From Serratia fonticola (GTDB lineage Bacteria; Pseudomonadota; Gammaproteobacteria; Enterobacterales; Enterobacteriaceae): a stretch of 64,000 nucleotides of DNA. A model generated the notes under the pieces. That model was given only the letters and a program-made list of their open reading frames with translations. It was not told the DNA's origin and searched no databases. Location of the stretch: the NCBI RefSeq assembly GCF_001006005.1, contig NZ_CP011254.1, forward strand, positions 3,162,001-3,226,000, given 5' to 3'. The position numbers and the translations under genes were made by a program. Positions within the stretch are counted from its first letter, which is position 1. Every line of letters begins with the position of its first letter. This document shows positions 47,107 to 57,217 of this stretch, one piece after another.

Positions 47107-48969
47107 TTATGCCAACCAGGTTTCGATCTGTCGCTGAATACCGGCCGCATCCAGGCCCAGATCGCTGCGGATCTCTTCCTGGCCGCCCTGCGGGATAAAG
47201 TAATCCGGCAGGCCAATATTCAGTACGGGCACCACACGGCGTTTGGCCATCAGCAGTTCGTTAACCCCGCTGCCAGCACCGCCCATAATGGCGTTTTCTT
47301 CCAGCGTCACCAACACTTCGTGGCTGGCGGCCATTTCCAGCACCAGCTGTTCGTCCAGTGGTTTGACAAAGCGCATGTCCACCAGCGTAGCGTTCATCGC
47401 TTCGGCGACCTGAGCGGCCTCCGCCAACAGGGTACCAAAGTTGAGGATGGCAATCTTTTCCCCTTCGCGGCGCACTATGCCCTTACCGAGCGGCAGTGCA
47501 GCCAGAGGTTCCAGCGGTGCACCCGTACCGTTGCCCCGTGGGTAGCGTACCGCACTTGGGCCCGTATTATGGTGATAACCGGTGTACAGCATCTGGCGGC
47601 ATTCGTTTTCATCGCTCGGCGTCATGATCACCATGTTCGGGATACAGCGCAGGAACGAAATATCAAAGGCGCCCTGGTGGGTCTGGCCATCTGCACCGAC
47701 AATCCCGCCGCGATCGATGGCAAACATCACCGGCAACTGCTGGATCGCCACGTCGTGGATCACCTGATCGTAGGCGCGCTGCAGGAAGGTGGAGTAGATC
47801 GCCACCACCGGCTTGTAACCGCCGATCGCCAACCCGGCGGCGAAAGTCACCGCATGCTGCTCGGCGATCGCCACGTCGAAATACTGCTGCGGATAGTCGC
47901 GAGAGAATTGCACCATGCCGGAACCTTCGCGCATGGCTGGCGTGATCGCCATCAGTTGGCTGTCTTTGGCCGCCGTTTCACACAGCCATTCACCAAAGAT
48001 CTTGGAATAGGTTGGCAGGCCGCCAGCGCTTTTTGGCAGAGTGCCGCTGGCCGGATCGAATTTTGGCACCGCGTGGAAGCTGATCGGATCCTTTTCTGCC
48101 GGAGCATAGCCACGGCCTTTCTTGGTCATGATATGCAGTAACTGCGGGCCTTTCAGGTCACGCATATTTTTTAGCGTAGCGGCCAATCCCTGCACGTCAT
48201 GCCCGTCTACCGGGCCAATGTAGTTAAAGCCCAGCTCTTCAAACAGCGTGCCGGGGACTACCATGCCTTTGAGGTGTTCTTCGGTACGCTTGAGCAGTTC
48301 TTTGATCGGCGGTACGCCGGAGAGCACCTTCTTGCCGCCTTCGCGCAGCGTGGAGTAGAGCTTGCCAGACAGCAGCTGTGCCAGATGATTATTCAATGCT
48401 CCGACGTTTTCGGAGATCGACATTTCGTTGTCGTTCAGCACTACCAGCATATCCGGGGTGATATCACCCGCATGATTCATGGCTTCGAACGCCATGCCTG
48501 CGGTGATGGCACCGTCGCCAATTACGCAGACGGTGCGGCGGTTTTTGCCCTCACGCGCGGCGGCCACGGCCATGCCAAGACCTGCGCTGATCGAGGTTGA
48601 AGAGTGGCCAACGGACAACACGTCATATTCACTTTCGGCGCGCCACGGGAACGGGTGCAGGCCGTTTTTCTGGCGGATGGTCGAGATGCGGTCACGCCGT
48701 CCGGTCAGGATCTTGTGTGGGTAAGCCTGATGACCAACGTCCCAAACCAGGTGATCGAAAGGGGTGTTGTAGACGTAATGCAGTGCCACCGTCAGCTCGA
48801 CGGTACCCAGCCCAGACGCAAAGTGGCCACTGGAACGGCTGACGCTGTCCAGCAGGTATTGCCGCAGTTCATCACACAACTTCGGCAGGCTTTCTTTTGG
48901 CAATGAGCGGAGCTCTTCAGGATTTTCCGCTAAGGCCAAGGTCGGGTATTTGGCTATATCAAGACTCAT
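47107..48969 (-). CDS. dxs: 1-deoxy-D-xylulose-5-phosphate synthase
   Basis: The 620-residue thiamine diphosphate enzyme shows the cofactor motif [20 protein letters not shown] near 150 with the closing LNDNEMSIS. The transketolase-like middle domain contains [17 protein letters not shown] near 365. It joins pyruvate and glyceraldehyde 3-phosphate in the first step of the methylerythritol phosphate pathway and also feeds thiamine and pyridoxal synthesis. It is the last gene of xseB-ispA-dxs. Confidence 0.98.
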   Translation of the reverse strand: MSLDIAKYPTLALAENPEELRSLPKESLPKLCDELRQYLLDSVSRSSGHFASGLGTVELTVALHYVYNTPFDHLVWDVGHQAYPHKILTGRRDRISTIRQKNGLHPFPWRAESEYDVLSVGHSSTSISAGLGMAVAAAREGKNRRTVCVIGDGAITAGMAFEAMNHAGDITPDMLVVLNDNEMSISENVGALNNHLAQLLSGKLYSTLREGGKKVLSGVPPIKELLKRTEEHLKGMVVPGTLFEELGFNYIGPVDGHDVQGLAATLKNMRDLKGPQLLHIMTKKGRGYAPAEKDPISFHAVPKFDPASGTLPKSAGGLPTYSKIFGEWLCETAAKDSQLMAITPAMREGSGMVQFSRDYPQQYFDVAIAEQHAVTFAAGLAIGGYKPVVAIYSTFLQRAYDQVIHDVAIQQLPVMFAIDRGGIVGADGQTHQGAFDISFLRCIPNMVIMTPSDENECRQMLYTGYHHNTGPSAVRYPRGNGTGAPLEPLAALPLGKGIVRREGEKIAILNFGTLLAEAAQVAEAMNATLVDMRFVKPLDEQLVLEMAASHEVLVTLEENAIMGGAGSGVNELLMAKRRVVPVLNIGLPDYFIPQGGQEEIRSDLGLDAAGIQRQIETWLA

Positions 48970-48990
48970 TCAGTACTCATATCAGAGGAG

Positions 48991-49893
48991 TTAATTGTCG
49001 CGTTCAATAATGAAGTTGGCCAATGCACGTAATGGTGCAGTGTTATAAGATTGTGTGGCCAACGAGTCTAATGAGGCCAAGGCTTCCTGATAGAGATCCC
49101 ACGCTTTTAACTTGGCGCTGTCAAGCCCAAGTAGGGCCGGGTAGGTACTCTTGCCAAGCTGTTGGTCGGAGCCTTGGCGTTTACCGATTTTTTCGGTTTC
49201 GCCCACGACGTCAAGAATATCGTCCTGCACCTGAAACGCCAGGCCGATGGCCGCCGCGTAACGGTCAAGTTCAGGGAGTGCAGCACGGCCCGGCTCACCG
49301 GCGGCCAATGCCCCCAAGCGAACCGCAGCACGGATCAGCGCGCCGGTTTTATGGCGGTGGATCTGTTCTAGTGCCTGTAGATCGATCTGCTTACCTTCGG
49401 CTTCCAGATCCAGCGACTGGCCACCGCACATACCGGCAACGCCGCTGGCTTTGGCCAGTTCGGAAATCATCGCCAGCCGATCGCGCAGTGCCACATCGGG
49501 CATGTCGGCGTCAGCCAGGATCGAGAAAGCCAGCGTTTGCAGGGCGTCGCCCGCCAGAATCGCGTTAGCTTCCCCAAATTTGATATGGCAGGTTGGTTGC
49601 CCACGGCGCAGATCGTCGTCATCCATCGCTGGCAGGTCGTCATGGATCAGCGAATAGGCATGGATGCACTCCACCGCCGCCGCTGGGGCATCCAGATTCT
49701 CCAGGCTCAGGCCAAACATTTGCCCGGTGGCGTAGACCAGGAAAGGCCGTAGCCGTTTACCGCCCAGCAAGGCGCCGTGACGCATCGCCTCAACCATTTT
49801 GCCATCATTGAACGGCAGCGGAGCGATATAGCCAAGCAGTGCGCGATCGCTGCGCTGATGGAAGGCCTGTAACTGATCGTGGAACTCAGACAT
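48991..49893 (-). CDS. ispA: Farnesyl diphosphate synthase IspA
   Basis: The 300-residue all-helical prenyltransferase has the first Asp-rich motif in HDDLPAMDDDDLRRG near 84-98, LGGKRLRPFLVYATG near 43 and the second motif FQVQDDILDVVG near 222. It condenses isopentenyl units to farnesyl diphosphate. Five bases separate it from xseB, and 21 from dxs. Confidence 0.98.
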   Translation of the reverse strand: MSEFHDQLQAFHQRSDRALLGYIAPLPFNDGKMVEAMRHGALLGGKRLRPFLVYATGQMFGLSLENLDAPAAAVECIHAYSLIHDDLPAMDDDDLRRGQPTCHIKFGEANAILAGDALQTLAFSILADADMPDVALRDRLAMISELAKASGVAGMCGGQSLDLEAEGKQIDLQALEQIHRHKTGALIRAAVRLGALAAGEPGRAALPELDRYAAAIGLAFQVQDDILDVVGETEKIGKRQGSDQQLGKSTYPALLGLDSAKLKAWDLYQEALASLDSLATQSYNTAPLRALANFIIERDN

Positions 49894-49898
49894 CGTAA

Positions 49899-50162
49899 TT
49901 ACTCAGCGTCCGGGGTAAAAGGGGTCAGTGCGGCATCGTCGTTCTGGTCGTTGAGCAGGATCTGTACGCGCTGCTCCGCCTGTTGCAGCTTTTGTTGGCC
50001 CTGACGAGCCAATTGGACGCCACGTTCAAACTCGTTGAGCGCATCTTCCAGCGGCAACTCGCCGGATTCCAAACGGGTTACGATACTCTCGAGTTCGCTC
50101 AGAGAATTCTCAAAGCTGATGCTTTGCTCTTTACTGTCTGATTGTGCAGGTTTTTTCGCCAT
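49899..50162 (-). CDS. xseB: Exodeoxyribonuclease VII small subunit
   Basis: The 87-residue protein has [20 protein letters not shown] and [20 protein letters not shown], the full XseB signature. It binds XseA to form exonuclease VII, which degrades single-stranded DNA. It is the first gene of the operon, divergent from thiI across 284 bp. Confidence 0.97.
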   Translation of the reverse strand: MAKKPAQSDSKEQSISFENSLSELESIVTRLESGELPLEDALNEFERGVQLARQGQQKLQQAEQRVQILLNDQNDDAALTPFTPDAE

Positions 50163-50295
50163 AGTTTTCTTTTTACATCATCATGTGAACAGTGGGGCCC
50201 GAGCCTATCCTAGCGGATCTTGATTAGCAAATCATGGCACGTCTATGTGGTTTTGTGCACGGCACGCGTGCAGATAGTGATATACTTCGCGCCCA

Positions 50296-50344
50296 GATAA
50301 GATTGATAAAAGCTCGGCCAGCCCGCGATTTTATCAATCTTATC
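50296..50344. repeat. Perfect 16-bp inverted repeat in the thiI leader region
   Basis: GATAAGATTGATAAAA (50296-50311) and TTTTATCAATCTTATC (50329-50344) are exact reverse complements around a 17-bp loop. Weaker outer TATAC/GTATA pairing frames them. No T-run follows. It lies between xseB and thiI and is unexplained; it could be a strong operator or cruciform, or a leader RNA hairpin. Confidence 0.85.
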
Positions 50345-50446
50345 GCCATTGTATACCTAATAGCCTTGCAGTGGCAGCTAACCGCCGCCGCTGAACCCCA
50401 TAGGGCAGAGGTATTGCCTCATTTTCATCAGACTATAAAGACCGCC

Positions 50447-51895
50447 ATGAAGTTTATCATTAAATTGTTCCCGGAAATCACCATCAAGAGTCAATCTGTG
50501 CGCTTGCGCTTCATTAAGATCCTGACTACCAACATCCGTAACGTCCTGAAGCAGTATGATGAAACTCTGGCGGTTGTCCGTCACTGGGATTTTATCGAGG
50601 TGCGTGCCAAAGATGAAGATCAGCGTCCGGTGATTGCCGATGCCCTGACGCGTATTCCCGGCATTCACCATATCCTGGAAGTGGAAGATCGCGCCTATAC
50701 CGATGTCCACCACATCTTTGAGCAGACGCTGGAAACCTACCGCGAGCAACTGGAAGGCAAGACCTTCTGCGTGCGGGTGAAACGCCGTGGCAAGCATGAG
50801 TTCAGCTCGCAGGATGTAGAGCGCTACGTTGGCGGCGGTTTGAACCAGCATATTGAAAGCGCGCGCGTCAAACTTTCTCATCCTCAGGTCACGGTGAACC
50901 TGGAGATCGATGACGATAAGCTGATGCTGGTCAAGGCGCGCCGCGAAGGTATTGGCGGCTACCCGATCGGCACCCAGGAAGATGTGCTGTCACTGATTTC
51001 CGGCGGTTTTGACTCTGGTGTTTCCAGCTATATGCTGATGCGCCGTGGCTGTCGCGTACATTATTGCTTCTTTAATCTGGGTGGCGCGGCGCACGAAATT
51101 GGCGTCAAGCAGGTTGCCTACTATCTGTGGAACCGCTTCGGCAGCTCGCACAAGGTGCGCTTTGTGGCGATCGATTTCGAACCGGTGGTCGGTGAGATCC
51201 TGGAAAAGGTCGATGACGGCCAGATGGGCGTGGTGCTCAAACGCATGATGGTGCGTGCCGCTTCCCAGGTTGCTGAACGTTATGGCGTCCAGGCTTTGGT
51301 GACCGGCGAAGCGCTGGGCCAGGTTTCCAGTCAGACCCTGACCAACCTGCGCCTGATCGATAACGCCTCCGATACCCTGATCCTGCGCCCGCTGATCTCA
51401 CATGATAAAGAGCACATCATCAACGTGGCGCGTGAAATCGGCACCGAAGACTTCGCCAAGACCATGCCGGAGTATTGTGGTGTGATCTCAAAAAGCCCGA
51501 CGGTCAAGGCAATCAAAACCAGGATTGAAGAGGAAGAAGGGCACTTTGACTTCGAAATCCTCGATCGCGTGGTGCGCGAAGCACGTAACGTCGATATCCG
51601 CACTATCGCAGAAGAAACCAGTCAGCAGGTTGCCGAAGTAGAAACCGTGGCTGAATTCAGCGCTGACGAAGTGATCCTGGATATCCGTTCGGTGGACGAG
51701 CAGGAAGAGAAGCCGCTGCAACTGGCGCAGGTGGAAGTCAAACTGCTGCCGTTCTACAAGTTAGGCACGCAGTTTGCCGATCTCGATCAGAGCAAAACCT
51801 ATCTGCTGTACTGTGAGCGCGGCGTGATGAGCCGTTTGCAAGCGCTGTACCTGCTGGAGCAGGGCTACGCTAACGTTAAAGTCTACCGCCCGTAA
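50447..51895 (+). CDS. thiI: tRNA sulfurtransferase ThiI
   Basis: The 482-residue enzyme starts [21 protein letters not shown] (ATG 50447, chosen by homology). It contains a ferredoxin-like/THUMP region, the PP-loop [13 protein letters not shown] near 178-190, the rhodanese acceptor C344 ([10 protein letters not shown]) and the C-terminal rhodanese active site C456 (LLYCERGVM). It makes 4-thiouridine in tRNA and supplies sulfur for the thiamine thiazole. All four domains and both cysteines are present. It stands alone here. Confidence 0.98.
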   Translation: MKFIIKLFPEITIKSQSVRLRFIKILTTNIRNVLKQYDETLAVVRHWDFIEVRAKDEDQRPVIADALTRIPGIHHILEVEDRAYTDVHHIFEQTLETYREQLEGKTFCVRVKRRGKHEFSSQDVERYVGGGLNQHIESARVKLSHPQVTVNLEIDDDKLMLVKARREGIGGYPIGTQEDVLSLISGGFDSGVSSYMLMRRGCRVHYCFFNLGGAAHEIGVKQVAYYLWNRFGSSHKVRFVAIDFEPVVGEILEKVDDGQMGVVLKRMMVRAASQVAERYGVQALVTGEALGQVSSQTLTNLRLIDNASDTLILRPLISHDKEHIINVAREIGTEDFAKTMPEYCGVISKSPTVKAIKTRIEEEEGHFDFEILDRVVREARNVDIRTIAEETSQQVAEVETVAEFSADEVILDIRSVDEQEEKPLQLAQVEVKLLPFYKLGTQFADLDQSKTYLLYCERGVMSRLQALYLLEQGYANVKVYRP

Positions 51896-51993
51896 TCTGC
51901 GTTGCAGGGTAGCAATGCCGTTTCTCTGGTGTTGCTATCCTTAACCACTTCCCCTGTTTGATCCTCTTTTTTTCTCTTTCCCCTCGAATAACT

Positions 51994-52043
51994 TTGACAT
52001 AGTGGCTTACTTTGGTTTATCTATTGTTACGTTATAACATATC
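51994..52043 (+). promoter_or_regulatory. Promoter and Zur-like operator before the DUF4198 gene
   Basis: TTGACA (51994-51999) and TATCTA (about 52018) form a -35/-10 pair. Directly after them TGTTACGTTATAACATATC (52025-52043) centres on GTTATAAC and resembles the proteobacterial Zur box (TGTTATAATATAACA type). A repressor bound there would block the promoter. It suggests zinc-controlled expression of the gene at 52073. Confidence 0.5.
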
Positions 52044-52072
52044 TTTTTATTGATTGGGAAAGGAGCAGGTTA

Positions 52073-52864
52073 ATGCAGTTAAAAAAGTTGGTGGCGATAC
52101 TGCCTTTTTGGTTTGTCAGCTATTCACAGGCTCATTCATTATGGGTTAATGCGCTACCTGCTGCGGGCGGGCAGAGCACGATAGAGCTCGGTTATGGAGA
52201 TGAGTTCCCTTCCGCAGAAGCGATCCCTGAAGATCGCCTGCACATTTTCGCACCGGCACAGCTGATCGGGAAGGATGGGGATCTGATGCTGAAGCCTGGT
52301 AAAGAGAATTACCAGTTCGTGACGGAAAAACCGTTAGCCAAGGGCAGCTATGCCGCTATCGCTATCTATAAACCCACCTATTGGTCGAAAAATAAAGCGG
52401 GATGGCAACAGCAGAGCAGGACGGAAATGCCAGATGCGCTGTACTGCGAGCGGGCTTCCATGTTTGGCAAAACCATTGTGAACATCGATGGGGCGACAGA
52501 GACCGCAGTCATCAGCCAGCCGCAGGGGTTGCAGTTGGAAATTATCCCGTTAGCCAACCCGGCCACCATCAAGCCAGGGCAGCCGTTGCCAATACAGGTA
52601 TTGTATGACGGGAAACCGCTAAAGAATGCCGATGTGACGGCGACGTTTGCCGGTTTTGGCGACCAACACGAGCACCACGGGCATACTCATAGTCATGCCA
52701 AAGCTTTTTTGAATCAGACCGACGGCAAGGGCAAAGTCAATGTTTACCCGCTGAAGGCGGGATATTGGGTAGTCGAAACCGAACATAAACTGCCTTATGT
52801 GGATAAGGCGAAATGTGATGAATCCGTGTTGCTTTCAACGCTGACCTTTACCATCAACGAATAA
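52073..52864 (+). CDS. DUF4198 periplasmic metal-binding protein
   Basis: The 263-residue protein has a signal peptide (LVAILPFWFVSYSQA, cleavage before HSLW) and the DUF4198 fold (NikM-like). The mature chain begins with His and carries a His-rich loop HEHHGHTHSHAK near 205-216. Exposed His clusters and a possible N-terminal His ligand suggest binding of zinc, nickel or cobalt in the periplasm. AGGAG lies before the ATG. It is monocistronic. The Zur-like operator upstream makes zinc acquisition the best guess; nickel/cobalt transport, as in NikM-type proteins, is the alternative. E. coli has no gene here. Confidence 0.75.
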   Translation: MQLKKLVAILPFWFVSYSQAHSLWVNALPAAGGQSTIELGYGDEFPSAEAIPEDRLHIFAPAQLIGKDGDLMLKPGKENYQFVTEKPLAKGSYAAIAIYKPTYWSKNKAGWQQQSRTEMPDALYCERASMFGKTIVNIDGATETAVISQPQGLQLEIIPLANPATIKPGQPLPIQVLYDGKPLKNADVTATFAGFGDQHEHHGHTHSHAKAFLNQTDGKGKVNVYPLKAGYWVVETEHKLPYVDKAKCDESVLLSTLTFTINE

Positions 52865-52904
52865 GCCATTGGCTTGGCAGGCCAACCGGCCTGCCGATAT
52901 TGCT

Positions 52905-53495
52905 TCAATCGCGGAAGTCGTACATGCCGGGGATCAGTACCAGCTGCGCCGCTATCTCAGCCGCTTTGGCCTTACCCAACAGCAAATCGATCAGTTTCAG
53001 GGCAAACTCCATCGAGGTGCCTGGCCCTTGACTGGTGAGCAGGTTGACGCGTGGGTCGAACACGACGCGTCTTTCCATCCACTGGCCTTCCGGGATCTGC
53101 TCTTTCAGGCCGGGGAAGCCGGTCATATTGCCGATCGGGAACAGTTGGTGATGCTGCAATACCAAGGCCGGTGCCGCACAGATGGCGGCGACAATATTGC
53201 CTTGCAGATGCATCTGGCGGACTTTTTCCACCAGTAACGGGCTATCGCGAAAACACTCTGCACCCTTGATACCGCCAGGTAAGACGATGGCGTCAAAGTG
53301 GTCGTCAACAATTGCCACTAAGGGGGCGTCTGCCAGCAGCTTCACGCCGCGTGAGCAGACGATGGTCAGGCCACCGTCACTGGCAACGCTGGCGGTCGTT
53401 ACTTTGACACCGGCACGAACCAGCAGGTCGATGGTGGTTACGGCCTCGGTTTCTTCACTACCAGGTGCCAGGCAGACCAATACCGATGCGCTCAT
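52905..53495 (-). CDS. yajL: Protein deglycase YajL (DJ-1 family)
   Basis: The 196-residue DJ-1/PfpI protein starts [20 protein letters not shown] and has the nucleophile elbow near C106 in [11 protein letters not shown], with E15-type SEETE. It protects proteins and nucleotides from glyoxal-type and oxidative damage and was earlier called ThiJ. Its start lies 38 bases inside the end of panE, the overlap also known in E. coli, so translation is coupled. Confidence 0.97.
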   Translation of the reverse strand: MSASVLVCLAPGSEETEAVTTIDLLVRAGVKVTTASVASDGGLTIVCSRGVKLLADAPLVAIVDDHFDAIVLPGGIKGAECFRDSPLLVEKVRQMHLQGNIVAAICAAPALVLQHHQLFPIGNMTGFPGLKEQIPEGQWMERRVVFDPRVNLLTSQGPGTSMEFALKLIDLLLGKAKAAEIAAQLVLIPGMYDFRD

Positions 53496-54369
53496 AGCTA
53501 TTTTCCTTGCGTTTAATGATTTCAAACAGCCGGGTATTTTCTGGCAGGGGAATGCCGTGACTGCGTCCGCGACGCAGCAAATAACCGGTAATGTAGTCGA
53601 TCTCGGTGTGCCGCTGAGAACGGATATCCTGCAGCATCGAGGAGGTGTTATCCGCCGTTGACTGGATCACTTGCATCACATAGAACACCAGGCTTTCGCA
53701 CGAGGTGTGGTGACCTTCCATCTCCATCACGCTAGCCACTTCACGGCAGATAAGCTCTATCTGCTCAGGGTAGCGTTGTAGATCGCCGTTACGGCAGTCA
53801 TACAGTACGGTTAGCGGGTTGATGACGCAGTTGACCGCCAGCTTGCGCCAACTGGCCGAAGCAATATTGTTATGCCAGGCAACGTCTGGCAGGGCCTGAT
53901 GCAGAATTTCTGCCAGATGGCTGAGATGGGTCGCTTGCTGGGTCGTTGGGCCGATATGGGTGGTGCCGTTGGCGACGTGCACAATAGTGTTACCATCGTG
54001 GCGTGCGGCATGGGTGGTGATGCCCTGTAGCACAGGCTGGCTATGCGGTGGCAACTCCTCTTGAGTCCCTATGCCGTTATGCAGCAGCAAAATGGCACAG
54101 CGAGGGTTTAATTTTGGCAGCAATGCCGTCACCGCGCTGGAAACCTGCCAGGCTTTCAGCGTGACCAGCAGCAACTCACTTTGCCGCAGGTGTTCGGGAT
54201 CGTTGGTGGGCAAATTACGGTTAAACGATGTGCCGTCGGGTTCAATGACGTTGACCGCACAAAATGGCTGGGGCACCCGTAACCATCCTTGTACATCGTG
54301 GCCCTGCTGATAGAGTTTGGCTAGCCACAGTTGTCCGAGCGCGCCGCAACCAAGAATGGTTATTTTCAT
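53458..54369 (-). CDS. panE: 2-dehydropantoate 2-reductase PanE
   Basis: The 303-residue NADPH enzyme starts [20 protein letters not shown], the GxGxxG Rossmann loop. The catalytic lysine lies in [15 protein letters not shown] near 172. It reduces ketopantoate to pantoate for pantothenate and coenzyme A synthesis. It is the first gene of panE-yajL and divergent from yajQ. Confidence 0.97.
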   Translation of the reverse strand: MKITILGCGALGQLWLAKLYQQGHDVQGWLRVPQPFCAVNVIEPDGTSFNRNLPTNDPEHLRQSELLLVTLKAWQVSSAVTALLPKLNPRCAILLLHNGIGTQEELPPHSQPVLQGITTHAARHDGNTIVHVANGTTHIGPTTQQATHLSHLAEILHQALPDVAWHNNIASASWRKLAVNCVINPLTVLYDCRNGDLQRYPEQIELICREVASVMEMEGHHTSCESLVFYVMQVIQSTADNTSSMLQDIRSQRHTEIDYITGYLLRRGRSHGIPLPENTRLFEIIKRKENSYERIGIGLPGTW

Positions 54370-54538
54370 TTCATCTCCCTGGTTTTCGGAAAGACCACTG
54401 ATGCATCCTTTTGATTATAGGCTTTTCTGTTGTTGAACGTCTTGTTCAGGCGTATATCTGAATTTTGCCTGAAACCGCAAAGCGGGTATCATGCACGGCA
54501 ACGAAATCATACAGCACCCATTCAGGAGGAAGAGAAGT

Positions 54539-55030
54539 ATGCCATCTTTCGACATCGTTTCCGAAATTGATATGCAGGAAGTTCGCAACGCCGTTGATAA
54601 CGCTACCCGCGATCTCAGCACCCGTTGGGATTTCCGTAACGTACCGGCCAGCTTTGAGCTGAACGAGAAAGACGAAAGCATTAAGGTCGCCAGCGAGTCT
54701 GACTTCCAGGTGCAGCAACTGCTGGATATCCTGCGCGAAAAACTGATGAAACGCAGCATTGAAGGCGGCGCGCTGGAAATCCCGGAAGAGCTGACCCACA
54801 GTGGCAAAACCTACAGCGTGGATGCCAAGCTCAAGCAGGGGATCGAAAGCTCAATGGCGAAGAAGATCGTCAAGCTGATCAAAGACAGCAAGCTGAAGGT
54901 ACAGGCGCAGATCCAGGGTGATGAAATCCGCGTTACCGGTAAGGCGCGCGACGATCTGCAAAGCGTGATGGCGCTGATCCGTGGTGCCGATCTGGGGCAG
55001 CCGTTCCAGTTTAAAAACTTCCGCGATTAA
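54539..55030 (+). CDS. yajQ: Nucleotide-binding protein YajQ
   Basis: The 163-residue UPF0234 protein starts [20 protein letters not shown] after GGAGGAAG and has the twin ferredoxin-like fold, with [14 protein letters not shown] and [21 protein letters not shown] closing sequence ([11 protein letters not shown]). The family binds nucleic acid or nucleotides, and in Xanthomonas and Pseudomonas binds cyclic di-GMP. No partner gene is seen. A REPIN-like repeat begins 22 bases after the stop. Confidence 0.96.
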   Translation: MPSFDIVSEIDMQEVRNAVDNATRDLSTRWDFRNVPASFELNEKDESIKVASESDFQVQQLLDILREKLMKRSIEGGALEIPEELTHSGKTYSVDAKLKQGIESSMAKKIVKLIKDSKLKVQAQIQGDEIRVTGKARDDLQSVMALIRGADLGQPFQFKNFRD

Positions 55031-55051
55031 GTTGTGCCGGTCTGGGGGATA

Positions 55052-55629
55052 GCCCCTCACCCTAACCCTCTCCCACAGGGAGAGGGGACCGATCGTGCTA
55101 CAACTTTACGTCTGTTCCAGTCTGCAATCCCGCGTCAAATATTCAACTGAGCATGCCACAGACAGAGTGTTGTGCCTGACTATAATGCCGTACCAGCCCC
55201 TTATCCTTTTTGGGGAAGGGACCGATCGTGCTACAACTTTACGTCTGTTCCAGTCTGCAATCCCGCGTCAAATATTCAACTGAGCATGCTACAGACAGAG
55301 TGTTGTGCCTGACTATAAAGCCGTACCAGCCCCTTATCCTTTTTGGGGAAGGGACCGATCGTGCTACAACTTTACGTCTGTTCCAGTCTGCAATCCCGCG
55401 TCAAATATTCAACTGAACATGCTACAGACAGAGTGTTGTGCCTGACTATAATGCCGTACCAGCTCCCTCGCATTTTTGGGGACCGACCGTGCCAAGAATT
55501 AACTCCCGCACCTGACTTCAACACTTAATACGTCTTGTCCCCGTACGCAGTGTGACAGATTAACTCCTGTACTTAAATGCAGCTCCGTACGGCTCCCTCT
55601 CCCTGTGGGAGAGGGTTGGGGTGAGGGGG
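55052..55629. repeat. REPIN-like element, copy 2, enclosing a tandem array
   Basis: The ends CCCCTCACCCTAACCCTCTC and GAGAGGGTTGGGGTGAGGGG are inverted copies of those at 19464-19663, each with its CCCTCTCCC/GGGAGAGGG hairpin. They enclose the tandem array 55086-55484, then a unique A+T-richer stretch to about 55590. The whole 635-bp gap between yajQ and yajR is this element; no gene is credible in it. Confidence 0.8.
55086..55484 (+). repeat. Three tandem copies of a 133-bp unit
   Basis: ACCGATCG recurs at 55088, 55221 and 55354, giving an exact 133-bp period. The copies are nearly identical (differences such as GAGCATGCCAC / GAGCATGCTAC / GAACATGCTAC). The third diverges near its end (CTCGCATTTTTGGGG). 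The period is not a multiple of three, so the short frames inside shift between units and are not genes. Confidence 0.95.
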
Positions 55630-55665
55630 AACAACAGACGATCAAGCCAAAGTAGATGGGCATCC

Positions 55666-57030
55666 TTAAAGCGCTGCGATCAGGGCTTCCAACTGACCGC
55701 GATTGGTCTGTTTGGTATCTACCTTCACGTAAGCGCTGCGCTCCTCGGGAACCACAACCGCTTCTGCTACGCCCGGCTGAGCCAGCAAGCGGCTTTGTAA
55801 CGCCGAATCTTTTACCGCCAGTTCAGACAACGTGATACGCAGGCTGCTGACGTAAGGCGGCTCTTTCATGGTGCTGCTGACCACAAACCAGACGGCGGCA
55901 AGTACCGCACCGGCGATAAACACCAACCCTGCTCCCTGAAAACCATATAACCAGCCGCCCACGCTGCCGCCGATGGCCACGCCAATAAACTGGCTGGTGG
56001 AGTAAACCCCCATCGCTGTGCCTTTATAACCCGCAGGGGACTCTTTGCTGATTAACGAAGGCAGAATGGCCTCCATGACGTTAAACGCCATAAAGAACAG
56101 TTGCACCCCGGCAATGATGCCCCAAAGGTGCTGGCCAGAAAACCACAGCACTACCTCGGCGCAAAACAGCACTGCCACGCAGCCCATAAAGACCTGCTTC
56201 ATACGGCGGTATTTCTCCGCATAAATGATAAACGGCACTACGGCAATGAAGGAAACCAGCATGGTGACCAGATAGACTTTCCAGTGGTCCGCAGCGGCCA
56301 GCCCGGCTTTTTCCATCGCCAACGGTAGGGCGACAAAGCTGGACATCAGCAGGATATGCAGGCACAGGATGCCAAAGTTGAGTTTCAACAGCCGCGAATT
56401 GTTCAGCACCTTGCTGAAACTGCCCCGTACGATACTCGATTCCCGGTTCAGCACGTGTTCGTCGGCAGAAGGGACGACCAGCAAGGTAATAGCGATACCG
56501 GCTAGTGACAGCACGGCAATCATCCAGAACAGCGCATGCAAACCGAAAGCATGGGTCACTATCGGGCCTACCACCATGGCGATAGCAAAGGTGATACCGA
56601 AGCTGATGCCGATAAACGCCATCGCCTTGGTACGGTTCTGTTCGCGGGTCAAATCCGACAGCAGCGCCATCACCGCAGCAGCTATCGCCCCGGAGCCCTG
56701 CAATGCTCGGCCAAGAATGATGCCCCAAATGGAGTCGCTTAAGGCCGCGATAACGCTGCCAAGGGCGAAGATCAACAGCCCGCCGACGATCAGTGGTTTA
56801 CGGCCAACGCGGTCGGAAATCAGGCCGAAGGGGATCTGAAATACCGCCTGCGCTAGGCCATAAATACCGATAGCCAGGCCGATCAGTGCCTCACTGGCAC
56901 CGTGCAGCGCCATCCCATAGGTGGTCAGTACCGGTAACACCATAAACATGCCAAGCATGCGCAGAGAGAACACGGTTCCCAAGCCCCAGGTCGCGCGGCG
57001 TTCTTGGGGCGTCATAATATTGTCGTTCAT
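55666..57030 (-). CDS. yajR: MFS efflux transporter YajR
   Basis: The 454-residue major-facilitator protein has 12 membrane segments, motif A in GLISDRVGRKPLIVGG near 75 and, after residue ~385, the soluble ferredoxin-like YAM domain (EERSAYVKVDTKQTNRGQLE at its end) that marks YajR. It exports unknown compounds by proton antiport. It is alone between the tandem repeat and a palindromic element. Confidence 0.95.
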   Translation of the reverse strand: MNDNIMTPQERRATWGLGTVFSLRMLGMFMVLPVLTTYGMALHGASEALIGLAIGIYGLAQAVFQIPFGLISDRVGRKPLIVGGLLIFALGSVIAALSDSIWGIILGRALQGSGAIAAAVMALLSDLTREQNRTKAMAFIGISFGITFAIAMVVGPIVTHAFGLHALFWMIAVLSLAGIAITLLVVPSADEHVLNRESSIVRGSFSKVLNNSRLLKLNFGILCLHILLMSSFVALPLAMEKAGLAAADHWKVYLVTMLVSFIAVVPFIIYAEKYRRMKQVFMGCVAVLFCAEVVLWFSGQHLWGIIAGVQLFFMAFNVMEAILPSLISKESPAGYKGTAMGVYSTSQFIGVAIGGSVGGWLYGFQGAGLVFIAGAVLAAVWFVVSSTMKEPPYVSSLRITLSELAVKDSALQSRLLAQPGVAEAVVVPEERSAYVKVDTKQTNRGQLEALIAAL

Positions 57031-57054
57031 CTAAACCTCAGTTAACCCGTCGCC

Positions 57055-57155
57055 TTTCAAGTTGCAGCGTTGTTACCTGCACTTGCTCACCCCAGTCACT
57101 TACAAAAGTAAGCTCCTGGGGATGAGCAAGCTTGTCGCCTAGCTGCAACTTGAAA
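57055..57155. repeat. Long intergenic palindrome of the enterobacterial type
   Basis: TTTCAAGTTGCAG at 57055 and CTGCAACTTGAAA at 57142 are inverted. Inside them CTTGCTCACCCCAG/CTGGGG-AT-GAGCAAG and CTTAC-AAAA-GTAAG continue the pairing to a small loop. The whole ~100 bp folds into one long stem. It looks like one of the dispersed palindromic repeats common in Yersinia and Serratia intergenic regions. Confidence 0.7.
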
Positions 57156-57172
57156 TTCATAGGGTATCGAAC

Positions 57173-57217
57173 CTATTCCAACGGGTTAAGTAGGGGGGAC
57201 TTAGCCAGTTGGAATAG
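57173..57217. repeat. Second inverted repeat between yajR and cyoE
   Basis: CTATTCCAAC and GTTGGAATAG are perfect 10-bp arms around a 25-bp loop, just beyond the long palindrome. The rest of the 328-bp gap shows nothing but the cyo terminator. Confidence 0.7.

Noticed and set aside
55086..55484. CRISPR array
   Set aside because: Three 133-bp units are directly adjacent without unique spacers, and no cas genes are present.
55095..55528. Three similar small plus-strand frames (MLQLYVCSSLQSR type)
   Set aside because: They are products of the 133-bp tandem repeat. The period is not a multiple of three, so each frame runs across unit borders by chance.
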